Positions 32,889-40,436 of a DNA stretch of 46,147 bases are shown piece after piece. Below the pieces are notes generated by a model, which saw nothing but the letters and a program-made list of their open reading frames with translations, made no database searches and was not told the origin of the DNA. Origin of the DNA: Bacteroidota bacterium (GTDB lineage: Bacteria; Bacteroidota; Bacteroidia; UBA8524). Each line of letters begins with the position of its first letter. Position 1 is the first letter of the stretch. Location: assembly GCA_003531115.1 (NCBI GenBank), contig DQHT01000110.1, forward strand, positions 7,285 through 53,431, in the 5' to 3' direction. The position numbers and the translations under genes are program-made.

Positions 32889-34148
32889 ATGCAACACGCC
32901 CCCTTGGCAGAAAGAATGCGGCCCCATGCTTTGTCGGAATATATCGGACAAAGCCACCTGGTAGGTGAAGATGGGATCATTACCCGCTTTCTCGCCCATG
33001 GCAATGTGCCCAGCATGATCTTCTGGGGACCACCCGGCGTGGGAAAAACCACCCTGGCAGAGCTGATCGCCAAAGAGCTTAAGCGTCCTTTCCATGTTTT
33101 GAGTGCTGTTTCTGCGGGAGTTAAGGAGGTGCGTGAGGTTATCGGAACGGGTGGGGGACTTTTCCCCCCTTTGCTATTTATTGATGAAATCCACCGTTTC
33201 AGCAAATCGCAGCAGGACGCCCTTTTAGGTGCCGTGGAAAGGGGAAAAATTACCCTGATCGGTGCTACAACTGAAAATCCTTCCTTTGAAGTAATAGCGG
33301 CCCTTTTGTCGCGTTGTCAGGTTTACCACCTGGAAAACCACAGTGCCGATGATCTGCTTAAAATGATCGAACGGGCCATGGAGCAGGATATCGTGCTGAA
33401 AACCAAATCCATCACTATACAGGACAAAGAAGCCTTGCTGTTGTTGAGTGGGGGGGATGCCCGCCGTTTATTGAACCTGTTTGAAATGGCGGTACTTCAG
33501 GATGGTGGGCAGGCGGTCACTATCACGAATGAAGCGATAAAGAAGGTAGCTAAAGAACAAGTTGCGCGTTACGATAAAAACGGAGAACAGCATTACGATA
33601 TCGTTTCCGCTTTTATTAAGTCGATGCGTGGCAGTGACCCCAATGCCGCTTTGTATTATTTGGCCCGAATGGTTGTTGCAGGAGAGGATCCGCTTTTTAT
33701 TGCCCGCAGGATGCTTATTCTGGCAGCAGAAGATATCGGACTGGCAGACACGAATGCGCTGGTGGTGGCCAATGCCTGTTTTCAGGCTGTGAACGTTATT
33801 GGCTACCCGGAAGCGCGCATTATCCTTTCTGAAGCCGTGGTTTATCTCGCAACTGCTCCTAAAAGTAACTCCGCTTATAAGGCTATTAATCAGGCGATTA
33901 AACGCGTCAATGAAACCGGTGATCTTGAAGTTCCTTTATCCCTTCGGAACGCACCTACCAGCCTCATGAAAGAGATGGGTTATGGAAAGGATTATAAATA
34001 CGCCCATGATTTTCCCGGTAATTTTATTGATCAGGAGTTTATGCCCGGGCCGGTAAAAAAGGATGTGTTTTATGAACCGGGAGAGAATGAAAAGGAGAGG
34101 ACTATCAGGGAGCGTTTGGTGAAGTGGTGGAAGGGGAAATATAAATAA
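32889..34148 (+). CDS. rarA: Replication-associated recombination protein A (AAA+ ATPase)
   Basis: RarA/MgsA-family AAA+ ATPase acting at stalled replication forks. Walker A GPPGVGKTT (47-55, Lys53), Walker B LLFIDE (95-100), sensor 1 GATTEN (125-130), the Arg-finger region LLSRCQVYHL (around 139-148), and the C-terminal tetramerisation and MgsA domains (HYDIVSAFIKSMRGSDPNAALYYLARM, GYPEARIILSEAVVYLA) are all there. The 419-residue length is typical. ATG at 32889 follows the octamer array directly, and the N-terminus LAERMRPHALSEYIGQSHLVG is canonical. A rhomboid gene follows after 24 bp. Confidence 0.96.
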   Translation: MQHAPLAERMRPHALSEYIGQSHLVGEDGIITRFLAHGNVPSMIFWGPPGVGKTTLAELIAKELKRPFHVLSAVSAGVKEVREVIGTGGGLFPPLLFIDEIHRFSKSQQDALLGAVERGKITLIGATTENPSFEVIAALLSRCQVYHLENHSADDLLKMIERAMEQDIVLKTKSITIQDKEALLLLSGGDARRLLNLFEMAVLQDGGQAVTITNEAIKKVAKEQVARYDKNGEQHYDIVSAFIKSMRGSDPNAALYYLARMVVAGEDPLFIARRMLILAAEDIGLADTNALVVANACFQAVNVIGYPEARIILSEAVVYLATAPKSNSAYKAINQAIKRVNETGDLEVPLSLRNAPTSLMKEMGYGKDYKYAHDFPGNFIDQEFMPGPVKKDVFYEPGENEKERTIRERLVKWWKGKYK

Positions 34149-34172
34149 ACAGATAAAAATGGATTTCAGGAT

Positions 34173-35135
34173 ATGGCAGAAATGATCGACTTCAATACAG
34201 TTAAAGAACGAGGTTTTGAAAAGTATAAACCCCCGATCACCCTGTTTATATGTATGGCCAGCATTGCACTGTTTATCGGGATAAATCTTGAAGAAGGTGT
34301 TGCTACACACGAGGTTTTTAAAAAATGGGGTGCACCTTCAGCCCTGTATATATTTAATGGAAGTTATTGGGGACTGCTTACTTCGAGTTTTTTGCATACC
34401 GAGTTGTGGCATCTTGGTTTTAACCTTTACTGGATATGGATTTTTGGAAAAAAGGTCGAGTACGAAACAAACCCTTTTTTCTTTATTTTTTTGATACTGA
34501 GCGCATCGCTGGTGAGTTCTGCGGCACAACTTTCCTTTTCGGATGCCACAGGAATCGGCTTGTCAGGAATCGGCTATGCGTTATTCGGGTTTATTGTTTT
34601 GTCAGCCAGGACAAAAGAAGAATACCGGCACCACATCGATAAAAGAACGGAAAATTTATTTGCCTTATGGTTGCCGCTGTGTATCGTTTTAACCCAGCTG
34701 GATATCCTTAATGTCGGGAACGCCGCGCATATTGGCGGATTGCTCTGGGGCCTCGCCGTGGCCTATTTCTCCAGGTTTCACTGGTCCCTGGCTTGGACTG
34801 CCAAACTGGCCCTGCTGGCTTTGGTAGGTTCCATGATCTTTTGGAGTCCGTTTTCTACCGCCTATTTAAGCCATAAGGCTTATGAATTGCATGATGCCCA
34901 AAAAATTGAAGAAGCGATAGCGGTGTATGAAGAAATATTAAACCGTGACGAGGATAATGAGTTTGCAAAATCCAACCTGAAAAACCTTGAATTGCATCAA
35001 TTAAGTCTCGACGCCAGACGCTTGCATCAGCTGGGTAACTATAAGGAAGCCAGGCAAGCATACGAGGAAATTATAAACAGGGATCCTGATAATCAATGGG
35101 CGAAGGAGCAACTAAGCAGACTTCCGAAAGATTGA
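34173..35135 (+). CDS. Rhomboid intramembrane serine protease with C-terminal TPR repeats
   Basis: Residues about 20-230 form the rhomboid core: HxxxN motif His80-LGF-Asn84 in the second helix, catalytic Ser131 in GIGLSGIGYALFGF, and catalytic His186 in VGNAAHIGGLLWGL. Six or seven membrane helices can be placed between 21 and 229. Residues about 232-315 are two TPR-like units (AIAVYEEILNRDEDNEFAKSNLK and ARQAYEEIINRDPDNQWAKEQL), probably a protein-contact tail in the cytoplasm or periplasm. The complete Ser-His pair implies an active protease. Substrates are unknown. It follows rarA by 24 bp and may share its transcript. Confidence 0.88.
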   Translation: MAEMIDFNTVKERGFEKYKPPITLFICMASIALFIGINLEEGVATHEVFKKWGAPSALYIFNGSYWGLLTSSFLHTELWHLGFNLYWIWIFGKKVEYETNPFFFIFLILSASLVSSAAQLSFSDATGIGLSGIGYALFGFIVLSARTKEEYRHHIDKRTENLFALWLPLCIVLTQLDILNVGNAAHIGGLLWGLAVAYFSRFHWSLAWTAKLALLALVGSMIFWSPFSTAYLSHKAYELHDAQKIEEAIAVYEEILNRDEDNEFAKSNLKNLELHQLSLDARRLHQLGNYKEARQAYEEIINRDPDNQWAKEQLSRLPKD

Positions 35136-35310
35136 AAAGTCCTGAAGGGGGCTGATTTAGACTGATTCTCTTCGTAACATTGTATTGTTCTTGCTTGACC
35201 AACATTTTTAGTTTTTGCCATATCTTCGATAGCTGAGTCCCAAAAGAAAAATGAAAAAGACATTCTTCTTTTCGCTTGTTTTAAAATGGATCTATATCCC
35301 TTTAATGGAT

Positions 35311-35316
35311 AGGAGG
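35311..35316 (+). promoter_or_regulatory. Strong Shine-Dalgarno site of the small lipoprotein gene
   Basis: AGGAGG stands 6 nt before ATG 35323. Such a perfect site is rare in this window, where most starts have none. It decides the start of the lipoprotein gene against the in-frame ATG at 35251. Confidence 0.75.
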
Positions 35317-35322
35317 AAAATC

Positions 35323-35967
35323 ATGAGTCGCTTCTTTCTACTCTTAACTATCTACTTATTTCCGGGGTGTCAATCTGACACCAAAGAAGCTGATGTTCAA
35401 TCCGAGTTCGAAGGAGTAATCGTGTACACCGTTTCAACAAATTCAAATAATCTGGAGGTGTTTAGCAACGAAGAACTTAGAAATAATTTTGGGGACACCG
35501 TAACCTTCTATTATAAAGCTGGCAAGTATCGTATGTCTTTTAATGGTAAGGATTTAAGTGAGGCTTTTTATTTTTCAGATAAAAACATCGAATACACCTT
35601 ACGTCGGGGCATTGATACTTTGTTCTATGGAGATTGCTCGGTTAATAACGATGAATTGAAAGAGGTGGAAGAGAGAGAAAACGTGGATACGCTTCTTGGG
35701 CTTCCTTGTGATCAGGTCAGGGTAAAAGGCGAAAAATATTCACGAACCTATGTCTATTCCCCAACCTTGTATTTGGACCCGGTACATTTTAAGAACCACG
35801 TGTTGGGATTTGCCAACGAATATTACTCCAGGGCCAAAGCACCATTCTTAGCCTATACATACGAAGGACGGGTATTTTCAACGCACTACCGCGCCATACG
35901 TATCCAGGAAAAAGTACTTCAGGATTCACTGTTCGAACTTCCCGGATTACCACAAAAGAGATATTAA
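35323..35967 (+). CDS. Small lipoprotein, unknown function
   Basis: A 214-residue protein with a lipoprotein signal (MSRFFLLLTIYLFPGCQSD, Cys16 as lipidation site). The mature domain is a beta-rich sheet: FEGVIVYTVSTNSNN, GDTVTFYYKAGKYRMSFNG, EYTLRRGIDTLFYGDC, LGLPCDQVRVKGEKYSRTYVYSP. It resembles the GLPGLI/DUF4412-type proteins of Bacteroidota (a sheet describing 'conversion to readable form of a small-molecule-like ligand' is not established), but I cannot assign a family with confidence. Monocistronic, 187 bp after the rhomboid gene. Confidence 0.7.
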   Translation: MSRFFLLLTIYLFPGCQSDTKEADVQSEFEGVIVYTVSTNSNNLEVFSNEELRNNFGDTVTFYYKAGKYRMSFNGKDLSEAFYFSDKNIEYTLRRGIDTLFYGDCSVNNDELKEVEERENVDTLLGLPCDQVRVKGEKYSRTYVYSPTLYLDPVHFKNHVLGFANEYYSRAKAPFLAYTYEGRVFSTHYRAIRIQEKVLQDSLFELPGLPQKRY

Positions 35968-35993
35968 CCATGGATCCGTTTGCTGCCGCCCTT

Positions 35994-36035
35994 CCCTTCG
36001 ACTGGCTCAGGGCAGGCTCAAGCTCACCATGACGG
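35994..36035. repeat. Dispersed CCCTTCGAC ... GCTCAGGG repeat, copy 2
   Basis: CCCTTCGACTGGCTCAGGGC followed by GCTCAAGCTCACCATGAC. The order is the reverse complement of copy 1 at 31826-31890, so the two copies face opposite ways. It lies between the small lipoprotein gene and the ABC-F gene (tail-to-tail). Confidence 0.65.
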
Positions 36036-36079
36036 TATTTGAATCCGTTTGCCTACTGTTCATCATAACGACATGAATT

Positions 36080-36110
36080 CCAGAACCCATAACCCGAAAC
36101 CCATAACCCC
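36080..36110. repeat. Heptamer array of the ACCCATA type
   Basis: Units of 7 bp: ACCCATA, ACCCGAA, ACCCATA, ACCCC, preceded by CCAGA. This is the same sequence family as the arms of the inverted repeat at 31751-31825, 4.3 kb away. It ends 3 bp before the stop of the ABC-F gene. Confidence 0.75.
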
Positions 36111-36112
36111 TT

Positions 36113-38017
36113 TTACCCCTCACTCAATTCAAGCCACCGCAGCTCCGCCGTTTCCAACTCCTCCACCAGAGCCGTCATCTCAGCACCCAATTGAAGAAGC
36201 TTCTCATGATCACTTGCATGTTCAATAAGCAACTGGTTCAGTTCTTCCCTGCGTTTTTCTATCTCCGGTATACGTTTGTCAAGTTGCTCTAACTCTTGTG
36301 ATTCTTTATAACTCAGCTTCTTTTTTTCCACCTTCAAATCCGGGCTTGGAGCATGGAGCATGGGGCTTGGAGCCTCTACCTGTCGACCGTCGTCTGTCGA
36401 CTGTCGACCGGTCTTTTCCTCGATCTCCTTAATAATCCGATAATCCCCATAATTCCCGATAAAACCACGTACATGTCCATTCCCTTCAAACACAAAAAGC
36501 TGGTCGGTAAGCCTGTCCATAAAATAACGATCATGGGTCACGATCAATAAGCATCCCGGGAAATTGGATAAAAAGTCTTCTAATACCCCCAGTGTTACCA
36601 GATCCAGGTCATTCGTGGGCTCATCCAGAATGAGAAAATTGGGGTTGGTCATGAGGATGGTCAGCAAAAAGAGGCGCTTTTTTTCGCCACCACTCAGTTT
36701 GCTTACAAATCCATGCTGCACTTCAGGCGGGAACTGGAACAACTGAAGCAATTGAACGGCATTTAAGGTACTTCCATCGGCCATGGGTATTCCATTGCCA
36801 ACTTCTTTTACCACGTCGATCACGCGCTCGTCTTCGGCCAATTTGATGCCTTCCTGGGAGTAATAACCCACCACGAGGGTTTCGCCCATGATCACTTTTC
36901 CTGAATCGACCTTTTCTTTGCCGGTGAGGATATTCAGCAGGGTAGATTTCCCGACCCCGTTTTTACCAATAATGCCGATTCGTTCGCCTTTTTTGAAGAC
37001 GTGGTCAAATCCTGTGATCAGTTTTTTGTCGCCATAAGCCTTATGGATCTTCACCAGTTCCATGATCTTACCACCCAGGCGGTTCATTTTGAACTTGAGC
37101 TCCAGGTCGTCCAACTTCTTTTTGCCTTTGACCTTTTCGGTCAGGTTGTCGAATTCCTGCAAACGTGATTTGGACTTGGTTCCCCGCGCCTTAGGCTGGC
37201 GGCGTACCCATTCCAGCTCTTTTTTAAAGAGACTCCGGGCTTTGTCAAGTTCACGCCCTTCGTTAAACTCCCTTTCTGCCTTTTTTTCCAGGAAGTACTC
37301 GTAATTTCCTTTGTAGCGGTAGAGTTGGTTATTGTCCAGCTCCAAAATATCGGTACATACCTCATCCAAAAAGTGCCTATCGTGGGTTACGATAAAAAGG
37401 GTAATATCATTCCGGTCGAAATAGGCTTCCAGCCATTCGATCATCTCGAGATCAAGGTGGTTAGTAGGTTCATCGAGGATCAGCAACTGTGGGTTTTCTA
37501 TAAGAATACGCGCCAAAGCCACCCGCTTTTTTTGTCCGCCCGACAGCGTATCGGCCTTCTGATCCAGGTCGTGGATATTGAGCCGGTTCAGGATCTGATG
37601 GATACCGGCCTCATAATCCCAGGCTTCGGCGTTTTCCACCTCTTCCATAGCCAATTGAAGGGCTTCCTGGTTTTTTTCATTGGCATCGTGTTCGTAATGT
37701 TCAAGTGCCAGTTCGTAATTCCTGACAGCCAATAGCTGGGGAGAGTCAGAATTAAACAGGGTTTGGTAAACGGTTTCTCCCGGCTCGAAATAAGGCTCCT
37801 GCTCTAAAAAACCGACACGGATATCTTTCCGGAAAACCACTTCGCCTGAGTCGGGAATTTCTTTGCCCTGCAAAATTTTGAGCAGGGTCGATTTCCCTGC
37901 ACCATTCCGGGCTACCAGAGCGACTTTTTGTCCCTGATCGATCCCGAAACTCAGGTCATTAAATAAACTTTTATACCCAAACGACTTGCTGAGCTTTTCA
38001 ACGGATAATAAATTCAT
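36113..38017 (-). CDS. ABC-F family ATPase (Uup/EttA-like)
   Basis: Soluble dual-ATPase of the ABC-F group, acting on the ribosome or on replication intermediates. 634 residues. Domain 1: ARNGAGKST (residues 36-44; the first Gly of Walker A is Ala), signature LSGGQKKR, Walker B LLILDEPTNHLD. A charged interdomain linker (about 240-320) corresponds to the P-site tRNA interaction motif. Domain 2: GKNGVGKST, LSGGEKKR, LILDEPTNDLD. The C-terminal part is a linker (residues about 535-556) encoded by two heptamer arrays, then a coiled coil (YKESQELEQLDKRIPEIEKR) as in Uup. Last gene of the kdsB-gre-like-ABC-F minus-strand unit; start is 2 nt after the gre-like stop. Confidence 0.92.
   Translation of the reverse strand: MNLLSVEKLSKSFGYKSLFNDLSFGIDQGQKVALVARNGAGKSTLLKILQGKEIPDSGEVVFRKDIRVGFLEQEPYFEPGETVYQTLFNSDSPQLLAVRNYELALEHYEHDANEKNQEALQLAMEEVENAEAWDYEAGIHQILNRLNIHDLDQKADTLSGGQKKRVALARILIENPQLLILDEPTNHLDLEMIEWLEAYFDRNDITLFIVTHDRHFLDEVCTDILELDNNQLYRYKGNYEYFLEKKAEREFNEGRELDKARSLFKKELEWVRRQPKARGTKSKSRLQEFDNLTEKVKGKKKLDDLELKFKMNRLGGKIMELVKIHKAYGDKKLITGFDHVFKKGERIGIIGKNGVGKSTLLNILTGKEKVDSGKVIMGETLVVGYYSQEGIKLAEDERVIDVVKEVGNGIPMADGSTLNAVQLLQLFQFPPEVQHGFVSKLSGGEKKRLFLLTILMTNPNFLILDEPTNDLDLVTLGVLEDFLSNFPGCLLIVTHDRYFMDRLTDQLFVFEGNGHVRGFIGNYGDYRIIKEIEEKTGRQSTDDGRQVEAPSPMLHAPSPDLKVEKKKLSYKESQELEQLDKRIPEIEKRREELNQLLIEHASDHEKLLQLGAEMTALVEELETAELRWLELSEG
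36344..36410. repeat. Two heptamer arrays inside the ABC-F coding sequence
   Basis: Array A, 36344-36373: GCTTGGA, GCATGGA, GCATGGG, GCTTGGA, GC (four units plus two bases, 30 bp). Seven bases of spacer. Array B, 36381-36410: TGTCGAC, CGTCGTC, TGTCGAC, TGTCGAC, CG (four units plus two bases, 30 bp). Both are multiples of three, so the reading frame stays open; they encode the linker segments EAPSPMLHAPSPD and GRQSTDDGRQ on the minus strand, just before the C-terminal coiled coil. Confidence 0.9.
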
Positions 38018-38019
38018 GC

Positions 38020-38469
38020 TTAAAATACCTCCACAATATCAATCGTTTGTCCGTTCCAGCTGATCTGCTCCCCGGTCTTTTTATCCATCAATGCCAATCC
38101 TAAAGGAGAAGAGGGCGACAGAAAAATGCAGGCTTCTCCGTCAAATTCGATCTTACCCAAACCCATGGCAATAAAATAGTAGGCCTCCCTGGTTTTGATC
38201 GCCGCGCCCCGCATCACATGATCTTTCGGACCAATATCCAGTTTGCTCAACAGGTCCCGCTCTTTGATGGCCTGGTCAAGTTGACGGGCGTTCATGTCTC
38301 GTTCTAACTGGCTCATAGCCCTTGCGGTTTCATATTTGTCGCCGGCCGAACTTTTTTCCTCGCCCTGCGCCGCCTCCTGAGCCCTTTTCATGGCTTTTTC
38401 TGCCACCTGTATCCGGTCTGAAAGCACCTGATGGGCAGCTTCCAGCCAATTTTCTTTTTTGTTTTTCAT
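38020..38469 (-). CDS. GreA/GreB-like transcript-cleavage or elongation factor
   Basis: 149-residue protein with a GreA-like layout: an N-terminal antiparallel coiled coil (about 8-75) with the SAGDKYETARAM turn, where Asp44 and Glu47 would match the catalytic acidic tip of GreA, and a C-terminal FKBP-like domain (about 80-149) ending in SPSSPLGLALMDKKTGEQ, the family's typical LxGxxxGD-like strand-turn. It would restart backtracked RNA polymerase. In Bacteroidota such proteins are sometimes named 3-oxoacyl-ACP synthase by mistake. The ATG overlaps the kdsB stop by 4 bp (ATGA), showing translational coupling. Confidence 0.78.
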   Translation of the reverse strand: MKNKKENWLEAAHQVLSDRIQVAEKAMKRAQEAAQGEEKSSAGDKYETARAMSQLERDMNARQLDQAIKERDLLSKLDIGPKDHVMRGAAIKTREAYYFIAMGLGKIEFDGEACIFLSPSSPLGLALMDKKTGEQISWNGQTIDIVEVF

Positions 38470-39200
38470 GCTTTGTTTAATCGAACGCGCATCAATGCCC
38501 TGACTTTTTCCAATCCTTCGGGCGTGTCAACAGAAGGGGCCGGCTCATCTATTTCAGCCAGTTGAATGCGGTAGCCATGCTCCAACCAGCGCAATTGCTC
38601 CAGGTTTTCGGCCAGTTCGAGACTGCTTGCCGGCAGGAGTATAAGCTGCTCAAGAATGTCCCGCTTAAAGGCATAGAGTCCGATATGCCCGTAATAATCA
38701 ACCGGACCTGAATCGCGGTTAAAGGGGATAGCGGAACGGGAAAAATAAAGTGCCCGGTCGCTGTTATCTTTAACCACTTTCACCTGAGCCGGATCAATAA
38801 TCGATTCTTCATCCTCAAGCTTCCTGTATAAGGTGGCGATCTGGGTATCTGATGCTAAAAGTCCGATCAGTTTTTCCAGATGTTCGGGATTGATAAGGGG
38901 TTCATCTCCCTGTACATTAATAATATAGTCGTGATCAGTATGACGGCCCGCAACTTCCGCACATCGGGCCGTTCCATTCATGTGCGACTCACTGGTCATT
39001 TCCGCCATTCCGCCGAAGCCAAGTACTGCATCCAGGATACGAAGATCGTCTGTAGCCACAATAACCCGGCTTACCGAAGCACAGGCCTTCACTGCCTCAT
39101 ATACCCATTGGATCATCGGCTTGCCTTCAATATCAGCCAGAGGTTTGGCGGGCAAACGGGTTGAAGCATAACGAGCAGGAATGACAGCGAGAATTTTCAC
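38466..39200 (-). CDS. kdsB: 3-deoxy-manno-octulosonate cytidylyltransferase
   Basis: Activates KDO to CMP-KDO for lipid A-core synthesis, cytoplasmic. N-terminal nucleotide loop MKILAVIPARYASTRLPAKPL, VATDD (about 48-52), NVQGDEPLI with the Mg-binding Asp, and YFSRSAIPFNR, YGHIGLYAFKR, and EQLRWLEHGYRI complete the family pattern; 244 residues is standard. The start is GTG at 39200, since no ATG is available near and the GTG gives the canonical N-terminus. A GATCTTTG box (near -7 consensus) ends 4 nt before it. It supplies the outer membrane and, with the ligase fusion and PlsC, forms part of the envelope gene content here. Confidence 0.97.
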   Translation of the reverse strand: MKILAVIPARYASTRLPAKPLADIEGKPMIQWVYEAVKACASVSRVIVATDDLRILDAVLGFGGMAEMTSESHMNGTARCAEVAGRHTDHDYIINVQGDEPLINPEHLEKLIGLLASDTQIATLYRKLEDEESIIDPAQVKVVKDNSDRALYFSRSAIPFNRDSGPVDYYGHIGLYAFKRDILEQLILLPASSLELAENLEQLRWLEHGYRIQLAEIDEPAPSVDTPEGLEKVRALMRVRLNKA

Positions 39201-39214
39201 CCGGCAAAGATCGC

Positions 39215-39242
39215 AAAAAAAAGCACCCCGAAGGATGCTTTT
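39215..39242 (-). terminator. UUCG-loop terminator after the dehydrogenase gene
   Basis: On the minus strand AAAAGCATCC pairs with GGGTGCTTTT (one G-U pair) around a TTCG tetraloop, followed by a T-run (39222-39215). It lies 20 nt after the stop at 39262 and separates this gene from kdsB. Confidence 0.85.
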
Positions 39243-39261
39243 CCCGTTATTTTGGTACGGA

Positions 39262-40356
39262 CTACAAAGTAGAACGAACTTTCATCATATCCATAACACG
39301 TTGCTCAGCCATAGCTGTGGCAGCTTGTTGGGTAGGGATATTTTCAGAAGCGGCCTTTTTAAAGATCGCTGTAGCAGTATCGTAAATTTTTTCTGTGGCA
39401 CCGTATGCTCTTTCGCGGTTATACCCCAGGTACTCACTGTAAACGTTGATCAAACCACCGGCATTGATCAAAAAGTCAGGAGCGTAAAAAATGCCGCGTT
39501 CCATCAACATCGGTCCGTGTTCTTTTTCATCGGCAAGCTGGTTGTTTGCGGCACCGGCAATAACCTGGCATTTCAGGCGGCTGATAACATCGGTATTTAA
39601 CACCGCACCCAAAGCGCAGGGAGAAAATACATCAACATTCAGGTCAAAAATATCTTCTCCACCCACCACAATAGCACCAAACTGGTCGGCTGCTGCTTTC
39701 AGGGCTTTTTCGTTGATATCGGTTACATACAGTTTTGCGCCTTCTTTGTGCAGGTGCTCGAGTAAATGGAACCCTACTTTCCCGATTCCCTGAACTGCGA
39801 CAGTTTTACCGGAAAGGCTGTCAGACCCCCAGGCCATATTGGCCGATGCTTTCATTCCCATATAAGTTCCGTAAGCAGTAACAGGAGAGGGGTCGCCACC
39901 ACCGCCCATGGATTCGGGTAATCCTACAACATGACTTGTTTCCATAGCCACATATTCCATGTCTTGGGTCGTGGTATTCACGTCTTCGGCAGTAATGTAC
40001 TTACCACCCAGGTTCTCAACAAAACGGCCGAATTTTCTAAAAAATGCTTCGGATTTGATCTGGCTGGCATCGCCGATTATCACTGCTTTTGCGCCACCCA
40101 GGTTCAATCCGGAGATAGAAGCTTTGTAGGTCATTCCGCGACTTAAACGAAGCACATCATTGATCGCGTCGGCTTCGTTTTTATAATTCCAAATCCTCGT
40201 TCCGCCCAAGCCGGGTCCAAGAACCGTATTGTGAATGGCAATAATAGCTTTCAGTCCGGTTGCATTGTCCTGACATACCATTACCTGCTCATGATCATGG
40301 CGGGCAATTTGGTTGAACAATTCGAACGAAGTAGAGGAGATTTCTTTAACTTCCAT
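39262..40356 (-). CDS. Leucine/Glu/Phe/Val-type amino-acid dehydrogenase
   Basis: NAD(P)-dependent oxidative deaminase of branched-chain or related amino acids. 364 residues, as in leucine dehydrogenases of Bacteroidota. The substrate domain has GPGLGGTRIWNYKNEADAINDVLRL, with the Lys-containing RGMTYKASISGLNLGGAKAVI (catalytic Lys positions of the family), EDVNTTTQDMEYVAMET, and the Rossmann motif GKTVAVQGIGKVGFHLLEHLH. The start is ATG at 40356 (or the ATG at 40359); the frame continues upstream to 40455, but that would run into the divergent transporter's start, and the family begins here (MEVKEISSTSFELF). A perfect -7 box at 40389-40396 supports it. Terminates in a UUCG hairpin. Confidence 0.9.
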   Translation of the reverse strand: MEVKEISSTSFELFNQIARHDHEQVMVCQDNATGLKAIIAIHNTVLGPGLGGTRIWNYKNEADAINDVLRLSRGMTYKASISGLNLGGAKAVIIGDASQIKSEAFFRKFGRFVENLGGKYITAEDVNTTTQDMEYVAMETSHVVGLPESMGGGGDPSPVTAYGTYMGMKASANMAWGSDSLSGKTVAVQGIGKVGFHLLEHLHKEGAKLYVTDINEKALKAAADQFGAIVVGGEDIFDLNVDVFSPCALGAVLNTDVISRLKCQVIAGAANNQLADEKEHGPMLMERGIFYAPDFLINAGGLINVYSEYLGYNRERAYGATEKIYDTATAIFKKAASENIPTQQAATAMAEQRVMDMMKVRSTL

Positions 40357-40368
40357 CATAAGAGTTTC

Positions 40369-40376
40369 TATGTTTG
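40369..40376 (+). promoter_or_regulatory. -7 promoter box of the ABC exporter
   Basis: TATGTTTG, exact TAnnTTTG, 60 nt before the TTG start codon of the exporter. No TTG at the -33 position. Confidence 0.4.
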
Positions 40377-40388
40377 CAAAAAGTGGCA

Positions 40389-40396
40389 CAAAAGTA
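40389..40396 (-). promoter_or_regulatory. -7 promoter box of the dehydrogenase
   Basis: Minus strand TACTTTTG, exact TAnnTTTG, about 30 nt before the ATG at 40359. The box is 12 bp from the divergent exporter's box, so the two promoters overlap. Confidence 0.42.
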
Positions 40397-40436
40397 GCCA
40401 AGAAAATCAAAAGTTCATTGCTTTTTACACACACCC

